A DNA stretch of 39,366 nt from Acidobacteriota bacterium (GTDB lineage Bacteria; Acidobacteriota; Terriglobia; Bryobacterales; Bryobacteraceae): NCBI GenBank assembly GCA_016213775.1, contig JACQZR010000011.1, forward strand, positions 1 to 39,366, written 5' to 3'. The notes beneath the pieces were generated by a model. The model saw only the letters and a program-made list of their open reading frames with translations. It was not told where the DNA came from and made no database searches. The position numbers and the translations under genes are program-made. Position 1 is the first letter of the stretch; each line of letters opens with the position of its first letter. This document shows positions 1-6,739 of the stretch, piece after piece.

Positions 1-2
1 CC

Positions 3-542
3 TTCCGCTTGTTTCGCGTGAAACGCCCGCTGGCGGTGGAGACGCTGGTGGAAGCGCGCGAGCACGGATGGTGGTACGCGGTGCCGGTGCCTGGTGACCG
101 CGTGGCGGCTGGATGGATGACGGATCCCGATCTCTTGCGTGATGCCGGCCTCCACCAAGATGCCGCCTGGATGGAGCAGCTTCGTGCGAGCCACCACATC
201 GCCGACGTGCTCGATGGCGCGGAGCCTTTGTCAGCAGTTGAGGTACGCAGCGCAGGTTCGTTTTGCCTGCAAACCATCACTGGACCGGGCTGGCTCGCCG
301 CAGGCGACAGCGCTTCCACCTACGACCCGCTCTCAGGGCAAGGCATCTTGAAAGCCCTGCGGTTCGGCCGGATCGCTTCCTATGCAGTGCTCGATTCGCT
401 GCGCGGGCGCCCCGGCGCACTGGCCCTGTATGAACGCCTCGTGCGCCAGGATTACGAGACCTATCTGGAGCAGAAGAAGGAGTACTACGGCCGCGTCAAG
501 CGCTGGCCGGAGTCGATGTTCTGGAGGCGTCGGCAGGGATGA
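3..542 (+). CDS. C-terminal part of a FAD-dependent oxidoreductase (tryptophan halogenase/GG-reductase superfamily), cut by the window edge
   Basis: The reading frame is open to the left edge, so the N-terminal Rossmann FAD-binding part lies outside the window. About 180 residues remain. The diagnostic stretch is GWLAAGDSASTYDPLSGQGI, the conserved C-terminal FAD-contact motif (GD-x3-x3-DP-x2-GQG) of flavin-dependent halogenases, geranylgeranyl-reductase-like enzymes and related monooxygenases. It is followed by a helix that continues ALRFGR. The substrate cannot be read from this fragment; a halogenase, a hydroxylase and a QhpG-like peptide-modifying monooxygenase all remain possible. The TTG at position 9 is in frame but is unlikely to be the true start, because the frame continues upstream with sensible residues. 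It stops 116 bases before the cardiolipin synthase gene. Confidence 0.75.
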   Translation, partial: FRLFRVKRPLAVETLVEAREHGWWYAVPVPGDRVAAGWMTDPDLLRDAGLHQDAAWMEQLRASHHIADVLDGAEPLSAVEVRSAGSFCLQTITGPGWLAAGDSASTYDPLSGQGILKALRFGRIASYAVLDSLRGRPGALALYERLVRQDYETYLEQKKEYYGRVKRWPESMFWRRRQG

Positions 543-598
543 TCCGTCAAGCCCCTGTGTCGGGGCTGGGCAATTCTGCCGAAATGATCCGACAGTGA

Positions 599-611
599 GA
601 ATGCCGCATTC
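599..611. promoter_or_regulatory. 13-bp palindrome GAATGC-C-GCATTC upstream of the cardiolipin synthase gene
   Basis: Two perfect 6-bp half-sites are separated by one base in the short gap before the gene starting at 659. A possible -10 (TACACT) lies downstream near 637. The position fits an operator, but no second copy is seen in the window and a chance palindrome is possible. Confidence 0.25.
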
Positions 612-658
612 GGCTTGCGTGATGCCGTGCCCGCGGGAATTACACTGGGTTTAGCCAC

Positions 659-2140
659 ATGAGCGAAGCGGCGGCACAGTCTACCACTTCCGGCAAGACC
701 AAACGGCGGAGGCGTCCACCGCAGTGGCGTCACGTCAATTTCCCGTCGCGAGGCGTGTTGCGCATGGGCCGCAATCCTTCGCGAAAGCCGATGCGGCAGC
801 GGGCCCGCGACATCTGGGAGCGCGTGCGGCTGATCATTCGATCGCGTACCGTGTGGGCGCTCGTGGCGACGTATTTCTTCGCCAACGAGCAGATCATCGC
901 GGGTGTGGCCGCGATGTTCGTCTGCGCTAGTGTTTTTCTCTTCCGTCCGCAACTGAAGGAACACCAACTGCGGCTCGATTACGATTTCGGAACCGATTCG
1001 GCGGAGTTCCTGAGCACACTTGCCGGCGCGACGGGTGTGCCGATCGTAGCGGGGAATCGTGTGACGTTGTATCACCGCGGATCGGAGTTCTATGCCGCGA
1101 TGCTGGAAGAGATTGCGCGGGCGCGCTACAGCGTGACGATGGAGCAGTACATCTTTGCCCAGAGCAGGGTGGGCTGGGAGTTTGTGCACGCGTTCGCGGA
1201 ACGGGCGCGCGCGGGGGTGAGTGTGAAACTGCTGCTCGACGCCGTGGGCAGTTCGGGTGTGACGCATCACATGATGGCGACGCTGCAGGAGGCCGGATGC
1301 GAGGTGGCCTGGTTTCATCCCATCCGCTGGTACAACCTGCACCGGCTGAACAATCGCACGCATCGCAAATCGCTGGTGATTGATGGCAAGGTGGCGTTCA
1401 CGGGAGGCGCGGGGGTGGACGATCACTGGCGCGACGATTGGGGAAGGGAATGGCGCGATCTGCAATTACGTCTGGAAGGACCGGGAACGGGGCCGCTGCA
1501 GACAGGTTTTTCCACCAACTGGATGGAGTCCACCGGTGAGGTGATCACCGGACCGGCGTTCTATCCGGTGCAGTCGGCGAGGCCGGGGCACGTCGATGTG
1601 CAGACGGTGCTGAGCTCGCCGAAGGGCGACTTGTACACGGCCTCCATTCTCTATTCGCTGGCCATCCAATGCGCGCGGCATACCATACTAATCGCGAACC
1701 CGTACTTTGTGCCGAGCCCGCGCACCATCGACATGCTGGCCGATGCAGTGGAGCGGGGTGTGAGTATCAAGGTGGTGGTGGCGGGCGAGCACAGCGACAC
1801 GTGGTGGGCACGCAACAACAGCGTCGCCTTGTATGGTGATCTGATGGAGGCGGGGATCGAGATCTACGAGTATCAGCCTACGATGATGCACCAGAAGCTG
1901 ATGCTGGTGGATTCCATCTGGGCCACGGTGGGGACGGCGAATTTTGATCACCGCTCGTTCGCATTCAACGAAGAAGCGAACGTATGTTTCTATGATCCGG
2001 ACCTGGTGGAGCAGATCCGCGCGCGGTTCTTCGCGGACCTGGGCAACGCCAAACGCGTCGATCTGGCGGAGTGGAGAGGGCGCGGATGGCGCCGCAAAGT
2101 GGCCGAGCGCACCGCCGCGCTGCTGCGTGACCAGGTGTAG
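659..2140 (+). CDS. cls: Cardiolipin synthase / phospholipase D family protein (ClsB-like)
   Basis: A 493-residue membrane-associated phosphatidyltransferase, predicted to join two phosphatidylglycerols, or phosphatidylglycerol plus another donor, into cardiolipin. Two complete HKD catalytic motifs are visible: HRKSLVIDG beginning at H235 and HQKLMLVDS beginning at H411, the latter followed by the usual GTANFDHRSF. A basic N-terminus is followed by one or two hydrophobic segments at about residues 60-95 (WALVATYFFANEQ and the segment after it), as expected for an enzyme anchored in the inner membrane. The next gene (EEP phosphatase) starts 6 bases after its stop. E. coli clsB also sits beside an EEP gene, ybhP, so a ClsB-type assignment is favoured. 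No clear Shine-Dalgarno sequence precedes the ATG. Confidence 0.9.
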   Translation: MSEAAAQSTTSGKTKRRRRPPQWRHVNFPSRGVLRMGRNPSRKPMRQRARDIWERVRLIIRSRTVWALVATYFFANEQIIAGVAAMFVCASVFLFRPQLKEHQLRLDYDFGTDSAEFLSTLAGATGVPIVAGNRVTLYHRGSEFYAAMLEEIARARYSVTMEQYIFAQSRVGWEFVHAFAERARAGVSVKLLLDAVGSSGVTHHMMATLQEAGCEVAWFHPIRWYNLHRLNNRTHRKSLVIDGKVAFTGGAGVDDHWRDDWGREWRDLQLRLEGPGTGPLQTGFSTNWMESTGEVITGPAFYPVQSARPGHVDVQTVLSSPKGDLYTASILYSLAIQCARHTILIANPYFVPSPRTIDMLADAVERGVSIKVVVAGEHSDTWWARNNSVALYGDLMEAGIEIYEYQPTMMHQKLMLVDSIWATVGTANFDHRSFAFNEEANVCFYDPDLVEQIRARFFADLGNAKRVDLAEWRGRGWRRKVAERTAALLRDQV

Positions 2141-2146
2141 AGAACG

Positions 2147-2866
2147 ATGAAGACGCTGCGCGTTGCCACCTACAACATTCACAAGTGTCAGGGCATGGAC
2201 GGCCGTGTGCGGCCCGAGCGCATTGCGCGGGTGCTGGAGGAGATCAACGCCGACATTGTGGCGCTGCAGGAAGTACACAGCGTGGAGGGGCACCGGGAGG
2301 AAGCGAACCAGGCGAAGTTTCTGGCGCGCGAGTTGAGGATGCATCATGTTCACGCCGAGGCGCGGCGGCTGCATGGCGGTGTCTATGGGAATCTTCTGCT
2401 GACGCGGTTTCCCATCGACACGCATCACAATCTCGACATCACGCATGAGGGGCGCGAAGAACGGAGTGTGTTGCGCGCCGATATTGCGGTGGATGGGCGG
2501 ACGCTACACGTATTCAATGTGCATTTGGGGACGAGCTTCTTTGAACGGCGGTATCAGGCGAGGGCGTTGATGGAGAGCCGTGTGCTTCGCGCGCACGATC
2601 TTGGGGGAGAGCGGATTCTGTTGGGCGATTTCAACGAATGGACGCGCGGTCTGGTGACGCGCATGCTGACGGACGAATTACGGCGAGTGGACCTGGAGGT
2701 ACCGTTTTTTCGACGGCGGACCTATCCGGCGCTGCTGCCCTTTCTACATCTCGACTACATTTACTACGAGCACACGCTACGGGCTCGCGACGCGTTTTTT
2801 CACACGAGCCGGCTGGCGCTGGCGGCGTCGGATCACCTGCCGCTGGTGGCGGACTTTGTGTTGTAG
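2147..2866 (+). CDS. Endonuclease/exonuclease/phosphatase (EEP) family protein, YbhP-like
   Basis: A 239-residue EEP-fold metal-dependent phosphodiesterase or phosphatase. The family motifs appear in order: ATYNIHKCQ (N10), ALQEVHS with the metal-binding E42, FNVHLGT, LLGDFNEW, and the C-terminal SDHLPLVADF carrying the catalytic Asp-His pair. No signal peptide is visible, so it is probably cytoplasmic. It starts 6 bases after the cardiolipin synthase stop and is almost certainly co-transcribed with it. Genetic linkage of these two families in E. coli (ybhP next to clsB) suggests a role in phospholipid metabolism or its signalling, but the substrate is not established. A nuclease or a sphingomyelinase-like activity is also compatible with the fold. 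Confidence 0.85.
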   Translation: MKTLRVATYNIHKCQGMDGRVRPERIARVLEEINADIVALQEVHSVEGHREEANQAKFLARELRMHHVHAEARRLHGGVYGNLLLTRFPIDTHHNLDITHEGREERSVLRADIAVDGRTLHVFNVHLGTSFFERRYQARALMESRVLRAHDLGGERILLGDFNEWTRGLVTRMLTDELRRVDLEVPFFRRRTYPALLPFLHLDYIYYEHTLRARDAFFHTSRLALAASDHLPLVADFVL

Positions 2867-2882
2867 CCGGCAGATCAGCCGG
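2867..2882. terminator. Weak hairpin between convergent genes
   Basis: CCGGC-AGATCA-GCCGG can form a 5-bp GC-rich stem exactly at the junction of the EEP gene and suhB, overlapping the suhB stop codon. There is no T-tract on either side, so intrinsic termination would be inefficient at best. Confidence 0.2.
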
Positions 2883-3690
2883 AGATGGAGGGAAGCGGGT
2901 AGCGAGGGCGGTTCTCGAAAACCTCGCGCAGCAATGTAAGGAACTCATCATGGATGACGCCGTTGTCGGCGACGACGTGGGGCCCGCGTAACGATGCCAG
3001 TCCGCCCTTCATGTCGGAAACACGACCGCCAGCTTCTTCCACCAGCAGCAGTCCGGCGGCCATGTCCCAGGGGTTGAGGCCGAATTCCCAGAAGCCGTCA
3101 AGCCGTCCGCAGGCGACATAGGAGAGGTCGATGGCGGCGGATCCACCACGGCGTACACCATGCGTACACATCGCCAGTTGATGGTAGAAGTGGATGTTGT
3201 AACCGAGGTGACGGCGCCGCGACGGGAAGCCCGTGGAGACGAGCGACTCTTCAATGGAGGTTGTCCTGGAGACGTGGATGCGGCGGTTGTTGAGGTATGC
3301 TCCAGAGCCGCGTTCGGCGCTGAACATTTCCTTGGCCAACGGATCGTAGACGACGCCGCAGATCATTTCGCCGGCGTGCTCCAGACCCATGGTGACGTTG
3401 AACATCGGGTAGCCGTGCGCGAAGTTGGTGGTGCCGTCGAGAGGATCGACGTACCAGCGGTATTGCGACGAGCCCTCCTGCCCGCCACCCTCTTCCGCCA
3501 CGATGGCGTGGGACGGGAACCGCGCACCGAGCCGCTCCACTACGAGACGTTCCGAAGCACGGTCGGCCTCAGTGACGAGATCGTACTCCCCCTTCAATTC
3601 GAAGGCCGGACGGCGCTCATAGTAGTGCGCGAGCAGAGCGCCGGCTTCACGGGCAATCTCCACTGCCGGTTCCAGAAATGAAGAAATCAT
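2875..3690 (-). CDS. suhB: Inositol monophosphatase family protein
   Basis: A 271-residue Mg-dependent phosphatase of the IMPase/SuhB family, hydrolysing inositol-1-phosphate or related sugar phosphates. The metal site is complete: E66/E67 in AEEGG, D82 and D85 in WYVDPLDGTTNFAHGYP, and the C-terminal NPWDMAAGLLLVEEAGG motif. Length matches the family (about 260-280). It is the last gene of a five-gene minus-strand run and starts 9 bases after the hfq stop. SuhB-type proteins in other bacteria can also act as a transcription antitermination partner of RNA polymerase. The link to an RNA chaperone gene is suggestive, but a role beyond phosphatase activity is not shown by the sequence. Confidence 0.9.
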   Translation of the reverse strand: MISSFLEPAVEIAREAGALLAHYYERRPAFELKGEYDLVTEADRASERLVVERLGARFPSHAIVAEEGGGQEGSSQYRWYVDPLDGTTNFAHGYPMFNVTMGLEHAGEMICGVVYDPLAKEMFSAERGSGAYLNNRRIHVSRTTSIEESLVSTGFPSRRRHLGYNIHFYHQLAMCTHGVRRGGSAAIDLSYVACGRLDGFWEFGLNPWDMAAGLLLVEEAGGRVSDMKGGLASLRGPHVVADNGVIHDEFLTLLREVFENRPRYPLPSISG

Positions 3691-3699
3691 TGGGTAGGT

Positions 3700-3951
3700 T
3701 TACTGCTCGTAGATGTACTTGATGTGGTGCTTAAAGAGGAAGAGATTCGGCTTGCCCTGGCGGGTAATGCGGATAAAAGCGGCGTCGTAGTATTCGATGG
3801 TGCCGCTCACTTCGGTCTCATCGGTCAGTCTCACGGTGACCGGTGTCTGCTGCTCGATCAGTTGGCGCAGATATTTCGGTTCTTCGTACGTCTGCTCGAC
3901 GGGCTTGTTCTTTTTCGGAGGCGCTTGGTTCATTCTACTGAGAATCCCCAT
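3700..3951 (-). CDS. hfq: Divergent Hfq, Sm-like RNA chaperone
   Basis: An 83-residue Hfq-type Sm protein. The Sm1 strand pattern TPVTVRLTDETEVSGTIEYYD and the Sm2 signature FKHHIKYI (equivalent to the usual YKHAISTV) are clear. They are preceded by a short lysine/proline-rich tail and the N-terminal helix. Compared with E. coli Hfq, K56 and H57 of the uridine-binding proximal pore are kept. Distal-face residues that bind A-rich RNA (Tyr25, Gly29, Lys31) are replaced by Arg, Glu and Glu. The reading frame allows two starts. The upstream ATG (3951) overlaps the VWFA gene by 17 bases. The internal ATG at 3933 (Met7) follows the VWFA stop by one base, with GGGGAT about 11 bases upstream. Either way it is translationally linked to the gene before it. 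Confidence 0.8.
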   Translation of the reverse strand: MGILSRMNQAPPKKNKPVEQTYEEPKYLRQLIEQQTPVTVRLTDETEVSGTIEYYDAAFIRITRQGKPNLFLFKHHIKYIYEQ

Positions 3952-4858
3952 AATACCCGCTGCGTGTCACTGCCCGCAAATCGGGACGCGAGAGCTCAAT
4001 ACGGACTTTGTGGAATCGCTCCTTAGTGTAGGGGAGATTTCGAGGATAGTAACCGACGTAGTACTGGGTCCGCAGGTCGCGAAGGATGTCGCTCAATGCA
4101 TTGTCGAGCTCCGGGCCGGCGGTGGGCATGAAGCGGCGTCCTCCGGTGGATTGGGCGAGGGTGAAGAGAGCGTTCTCACCGCCGACGTTGCGGCCGGCGT
4201 CGTTGGTTATCGGCATCAGCATGATGGAATAGAGTGGCGCATCGGCGCGATGGAGAGCTTCCAGGGCGTCGTGATACTTGTAGGTGCTGGTGGTGTCGCC
4301 GCCATCGGTGATGACGATCAGGACGTGGCGTCCTTCACGCTCGCGGACGGCGCGCGAGCCGAACCAGATGGCGTCGTAGAGCGAGGTGCCGGCTTCGGCT
4401 TTCAATGGCTGGACGCGGCGTTCCACCTGATTCAGTTGGCGCGTGAAGCCGGTGAGCTCGCTCACTTGATGATTGAAGGCGAACAGCGAAACTTCGTCTG
4501 CGGGATTGCCTTCTCTGAGGACCGCCAGCAGGAAACGCTTCACCGAGGTGACGGCGATTTTCAGATCCTTGGCGATGGAAGCGCTGGTGTCGAGCAGCAC
4601 AACGATTGAAAGCGGCTGAGCGGTGTAGCGCTCAAAAACGGCGATGTCCTGCTTCACTTCGTTGTCGTAGACGGTGAAGACGGACTTGTCGAGGCCGCCG
4701 ACCAACTGCCCGTCCATCGCGTTCTTCACGGTGGTGAGCAGGCGTACCAGCCGGACGTTGGAGCGGAAGGTGACGGGTTCCTGCGCGCCAAGGTTGAGTG
4801 CGGCGGTGGCGGCGAGCAACAGGGCGGGAATGATCAGGGCTTTACGGTTTCGTCCCAT
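3935..4858 (-). CDS. Exported VWFA domain protein (acidobacterial VWFA-related family)
   Basis: About 307 residues from the chosen ATG at 4858, which is preceded by GGAAGG. An in-frame ATG at 4906 would overlap moaX by 73 bases and put 16 basic residues before the signal peptide. The N-terminus (basic MGRNRK, hydrophobic run, then LGAQ) is a secretion signal. A von Willebrand A domain follows with a complete MIDAS metal site: DTSAS, the Thr in AGTSLYDA, and TDGGD. The N-terminal strand region VRLVRLLTTVKN and the C-terminal YYVGYYPRN...HKVRIELSRPDLRAVTRSGYY are typical of the VWFA-related family abundant in Acidobacteria. The function is unknown; the family is presumed to bind proteins outside the inner membrane. 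It lies between moaX and hfq. Confidence 0.8.
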   Translation of the reverse strand: MGRNRKALIIPALLLAATAALNLGAQEPVTFRSNVRLVRLLTTVKNAMDGQLVGGLDKSVFTVYDNEVKQDIAVFERYTAQPLSIVVLLDTSASIAKDLKIAVTSVKRFLLAVLREGNPADEVSLFAFNHQVSELTGFTRQLNQVERRVQPLKAEAGTSLYDAIWFGSRAVREREGRHVLIVITDGGDTTSTYKYHDALEALHRADAPLYSIMLMPITNDAGRNVGGENALFTLAQSTGGRRFMPTAGPELDNALSDILRDLRTQYYVGYYPRNLPYTKERFHKVRIELSRPDLRAVTRSGYYGDSQ

Positions 4859-5547
4859 TCGCCTTCCACCCAGATTTCTCCGTCTTCGAAGTGTTCCTTC
4901 TTCCATATAGGCACGATCTTCTTGAGCCGGTTGATGGCTTCGAGCGATGCGTCATAGGCTGCCTTGCGGTGCGGGGAGGAAACTACAATCACTACGCTCG
5001 CTTCGCCGATCTCCATGCGGCCCAGACGGTGAATCATGCCGATGCGGCTAACCTGATATTTGCCGGCGATCTCGCGGCCCAGTTCCGCCATCACGCCGAT
5101 GGCCATGGGCTCGTAGCATTCGTAATCGAGGTAGAGGGTTCTGCGGCCTCTGGAATTATTGCGCACCACTCCGGCGAAAGTGAGGACGGCGCCGTCGTGT
5201 CCTTCCAAGAGGCGAGCCTCCAATGCGGGTCCATCGATGGGCTGATGGGTAAGCGCAAAAAAATGCCCATCGGGACCGGACACCTCGTGAGTGAATCGTC
5301 CACTGCCGCCACTCACCGGAGGAAGCAGCGCCACTTCGTCGCCTTCGCTCAGTTCAGTTTCCTGCGATGCGAATTGACGGTTGTGCGCGACCACAACGCT
5401 AGCGGACATTGCGGCCAGGCGCGGGAACTGCACGGAGTAATGCGCGAACACAGCGCTGAGACGCGAACCCGCGGCCAGCTCCAGATCCTGTTCGGACACA
5501 CCAATGACGTCCTTCAGCAAGCCGAAGAATAAGACATGAACCTTCAC
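4834..5547 (-). CDS. moaX: Fused molybdopterin synthase, MoaD-MoaE (MoaX-type)
   Basis: Molybdopterin synthase adds two sulfurs to cPMP during molybdenum cofactor synthesis; normally MoaD (sulfur carrier) and MoaE (catalytic) are separate. Here residues 1-81 are a MoaD ubiquitin-like domain beginning MKVHVLFFGLLKD and ending PPVSGG. They run straight into SGRF and a full MoaE domain (about 90-237) with LTFAGVVRNNSRG, the PHRKAAYDA segment and the catalytic PIWKKE lysines. The start is taken as the GTG at 5547, because the family begins at KVHVLFFG; upstream sequence in this frame has no homology. MoaD needs a free C-terminal Gly-Gly for thiocarboxylation, so the protein probably must be cut after Gly81, as described for mycobacterial MoaX. 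The gene overlaps the VWFA start by 25 bases. No other Mo-cofactor genes are in the window. Confidence 0.88.
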   Translation of the reverse strand: MKVHVLFFGLLKDVIGVSEQDLELAAGSRLSAVFAHYSVQFPRLAAMSASVVVAHNRQFASQETELSEGDEVALLPPVSGGSGRFTHEVSGPDGHFFALTHQPIDGPALEARLLEGHDGAVLTFAGVVRNNSRGRRTLYLDYECYEPMAIGVMAELGREIAGKYQVSRIGMIHRLGRMEIGEASVVIVVSSPHRKAAYDASLEAINRLKKIVPIWKKEHFEDGEIWVEGEWDETVKP

Positions 5548-5602
5548 GATTACCAATCTAACAGACGCATGGTGGAGGTCCGCGATTTCAGCGAAGTTGC
5601 GG

Positions 5603-6646
5603 CTATTTGGGCGCACCGGAAACAAGGTCGGACACTGGTCCCAACAACCCGGCGCGCGATTGATCGGCGGGTTTGGTTGTGAGCAGGACGCAGATGAGGT
5701 CCTTTTCGGGATCGGCCCAGGCGACGGTTCCGGTGGACCCGTAGTGGCCGAATGCCTTTGGGGAACAGCCCTTGCCGAACGTGCCGGGCTCCAGCATGAA
5801 CCCGATGCCCCAGGGTTTGTTGAGGCCGGCGTTTTGATTAGTGACCATCGCCTTTGCAGTGGCAGTGCGCAGCGCGCCGTCGCGCGGATGAAGGAAGAAT
5901 TCGAGGAAGCGGGCGACGTCGTCCACGGTGGAGTGCGCGCCGCCCCAGGGTGCGCCGAAGTCACGCCAATAGGGGCTGTTCCAGTTCCAATCCTCGTCGC
6001 CGGAGCCAGGTGTCTGGCAACGCGCAGTGTCCGGAATGTTGCGGCCGCCCAAGCCGAGGGAAGTGTCTTTCATGCCGAGCGGCGTGAACAGTTCGGCTTT
6101 CAGAAAATCGCGGAATTTGGTCCTGGTGACACGTTCGGCGATTTCGGAAGCGAGCAGGATACCCATGCTCTGATAACGAACCTGCGTGCCTGGCTCGAAT
6201 AGCAGTGGAACGCGGCAGGAAGCGGCGACGAACTCCGACAGCGGTGCGTGCCGTTTCCGCAGTTCGGTGTTTTCGGGAACCATATCGGGCAACCCCGAGG
6301 TGTGGGTGAGAATGTGCTTCAACGTAACCTTAGCGCGCGAGCCGCCGGTGAATTCCGGGATGTATTTGACGACGGGATCGGAGAGGGAGACGCGATTCTG
6401 TTCGACGAGTTTCATCAGGCCGGCGGCTGTCATAGGCTTGGTGATGGAGGCGAGCAGAAAGACTTCACCTGCGCCGCGGGCTTTGCCGTATCCTCGCGCC
6501 AAGCGCTCTCCCCGATGCCGAATCAGCAATGCCGCGGCCGAGACATCGCCACTCTGCGTGGCCTTGTCCACAAGGGCCGATGCTTTCTCCCATTGCTTTT
6601 TGTCGAGCGCCGCCATCATGGCAGCGAGCAGTGTCCGTCGAGTCAT
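5603..6646 (-). CDS. Serine hydrolase of the class C beta-lactamase/esterase family
   Basis: About 347 residues from the ATG at 6646 (MTRRTLLAAM). An alternative in-frame ATG at 6676 adds ten residues, and neither has an obvious Shine-Dalgarno sequence. The catalytic SxxK motif is S67-I-T-K70, in the usual LASITKPMTAAG context. KHILTHTSGLP, the second-motif tyrosine in VRYQSMG, and GHYGSTGT in place of the third KTG-type motif all fit. This is the serine beta-lactamase-like superfamily (PF00144), which includes esterases, D-aminopeptidases and penicillin-binding protein relatives, so antibiotic resistance should not be assumed. The N-terminus has two arginines and a short hydrophobic stretch, a weak export signal. 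It heads the minus-strand run, with 55 bases to moaX. Confidence 0.85.
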   Translation of the reverse strand: MTRRTLLAAMMAALDKKQWEKASALVDKATQSGDVSAAALLIRHRGERLARGYGKARGAGEVFLLASITKPMTAAGLMKLVEQNRVSLSDPVVKYIPEFTGGSRAKVTLKHILTHTSGLPDMVPENTELRKRHAPLSEFVAASCRVPLLFEPGTQVRYQSMGILLASEIAERVTRTKFRDFLKAELFTPLGMKDTSLGLGGRNIPDTARCQTPGSGDEDWNWNSPYWRDFGAPWGGAHSTVDDVARFLEFFLHPRDGALRTATAKAMVTNQNAGLNKPWGIGFMLEPGTFGKGCSPKAFGHYGSTGTVAWADPEKDLICVLLTTKPADQSRAGLLGPVSDLVSGAPK

Positions 6647-6676
6647 CACTATACAATACAACCTGGAATTATCCAT

Positions 6677-6705
6677 TTGGGGTGGATCTAAACGGGTAGA
6701 ATATA
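6677..6705 (+). promoter_or_regulatory. Possible promoter for the cytochrome/copper protein gene
   Basis: TTGGGG (6677-6682) is followed after 17 bases by AATATA (6700-6705), in the 93-base gap between divergent genes; TAGAAT at 6697 is an alternative -10. The match to the sigma-70 consensus is modest. Confidence 0.25.
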
Positions 6706-6739
6706 CGTATCAGTAGTGTTCGATCCCTGGGAGACGTAC

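Noticed and set aside
485-1465. A 326-codon minus-strand open frame across the cardiolipin synthase gene
   Set aside because: Covered by a gene with two intact HKD motifs; the antisense product has no family features.
5548-5964. N-terminal extension of the MoaD-MoaE frame into the serine hydrolase gene
   Set aside because: The extra residues are Ser/Pro/Arg-rich and overlap a confident gene in another frame; MoaD homology begins at the GTG at 5547.
5603-6646. Possible antibiotic-resistance beta-lactamase
   Set aside because: The SxxK family includes many esterases and peptidases, the YxN motif is YQS here and the third motif is atypical, so resistance is not supported.
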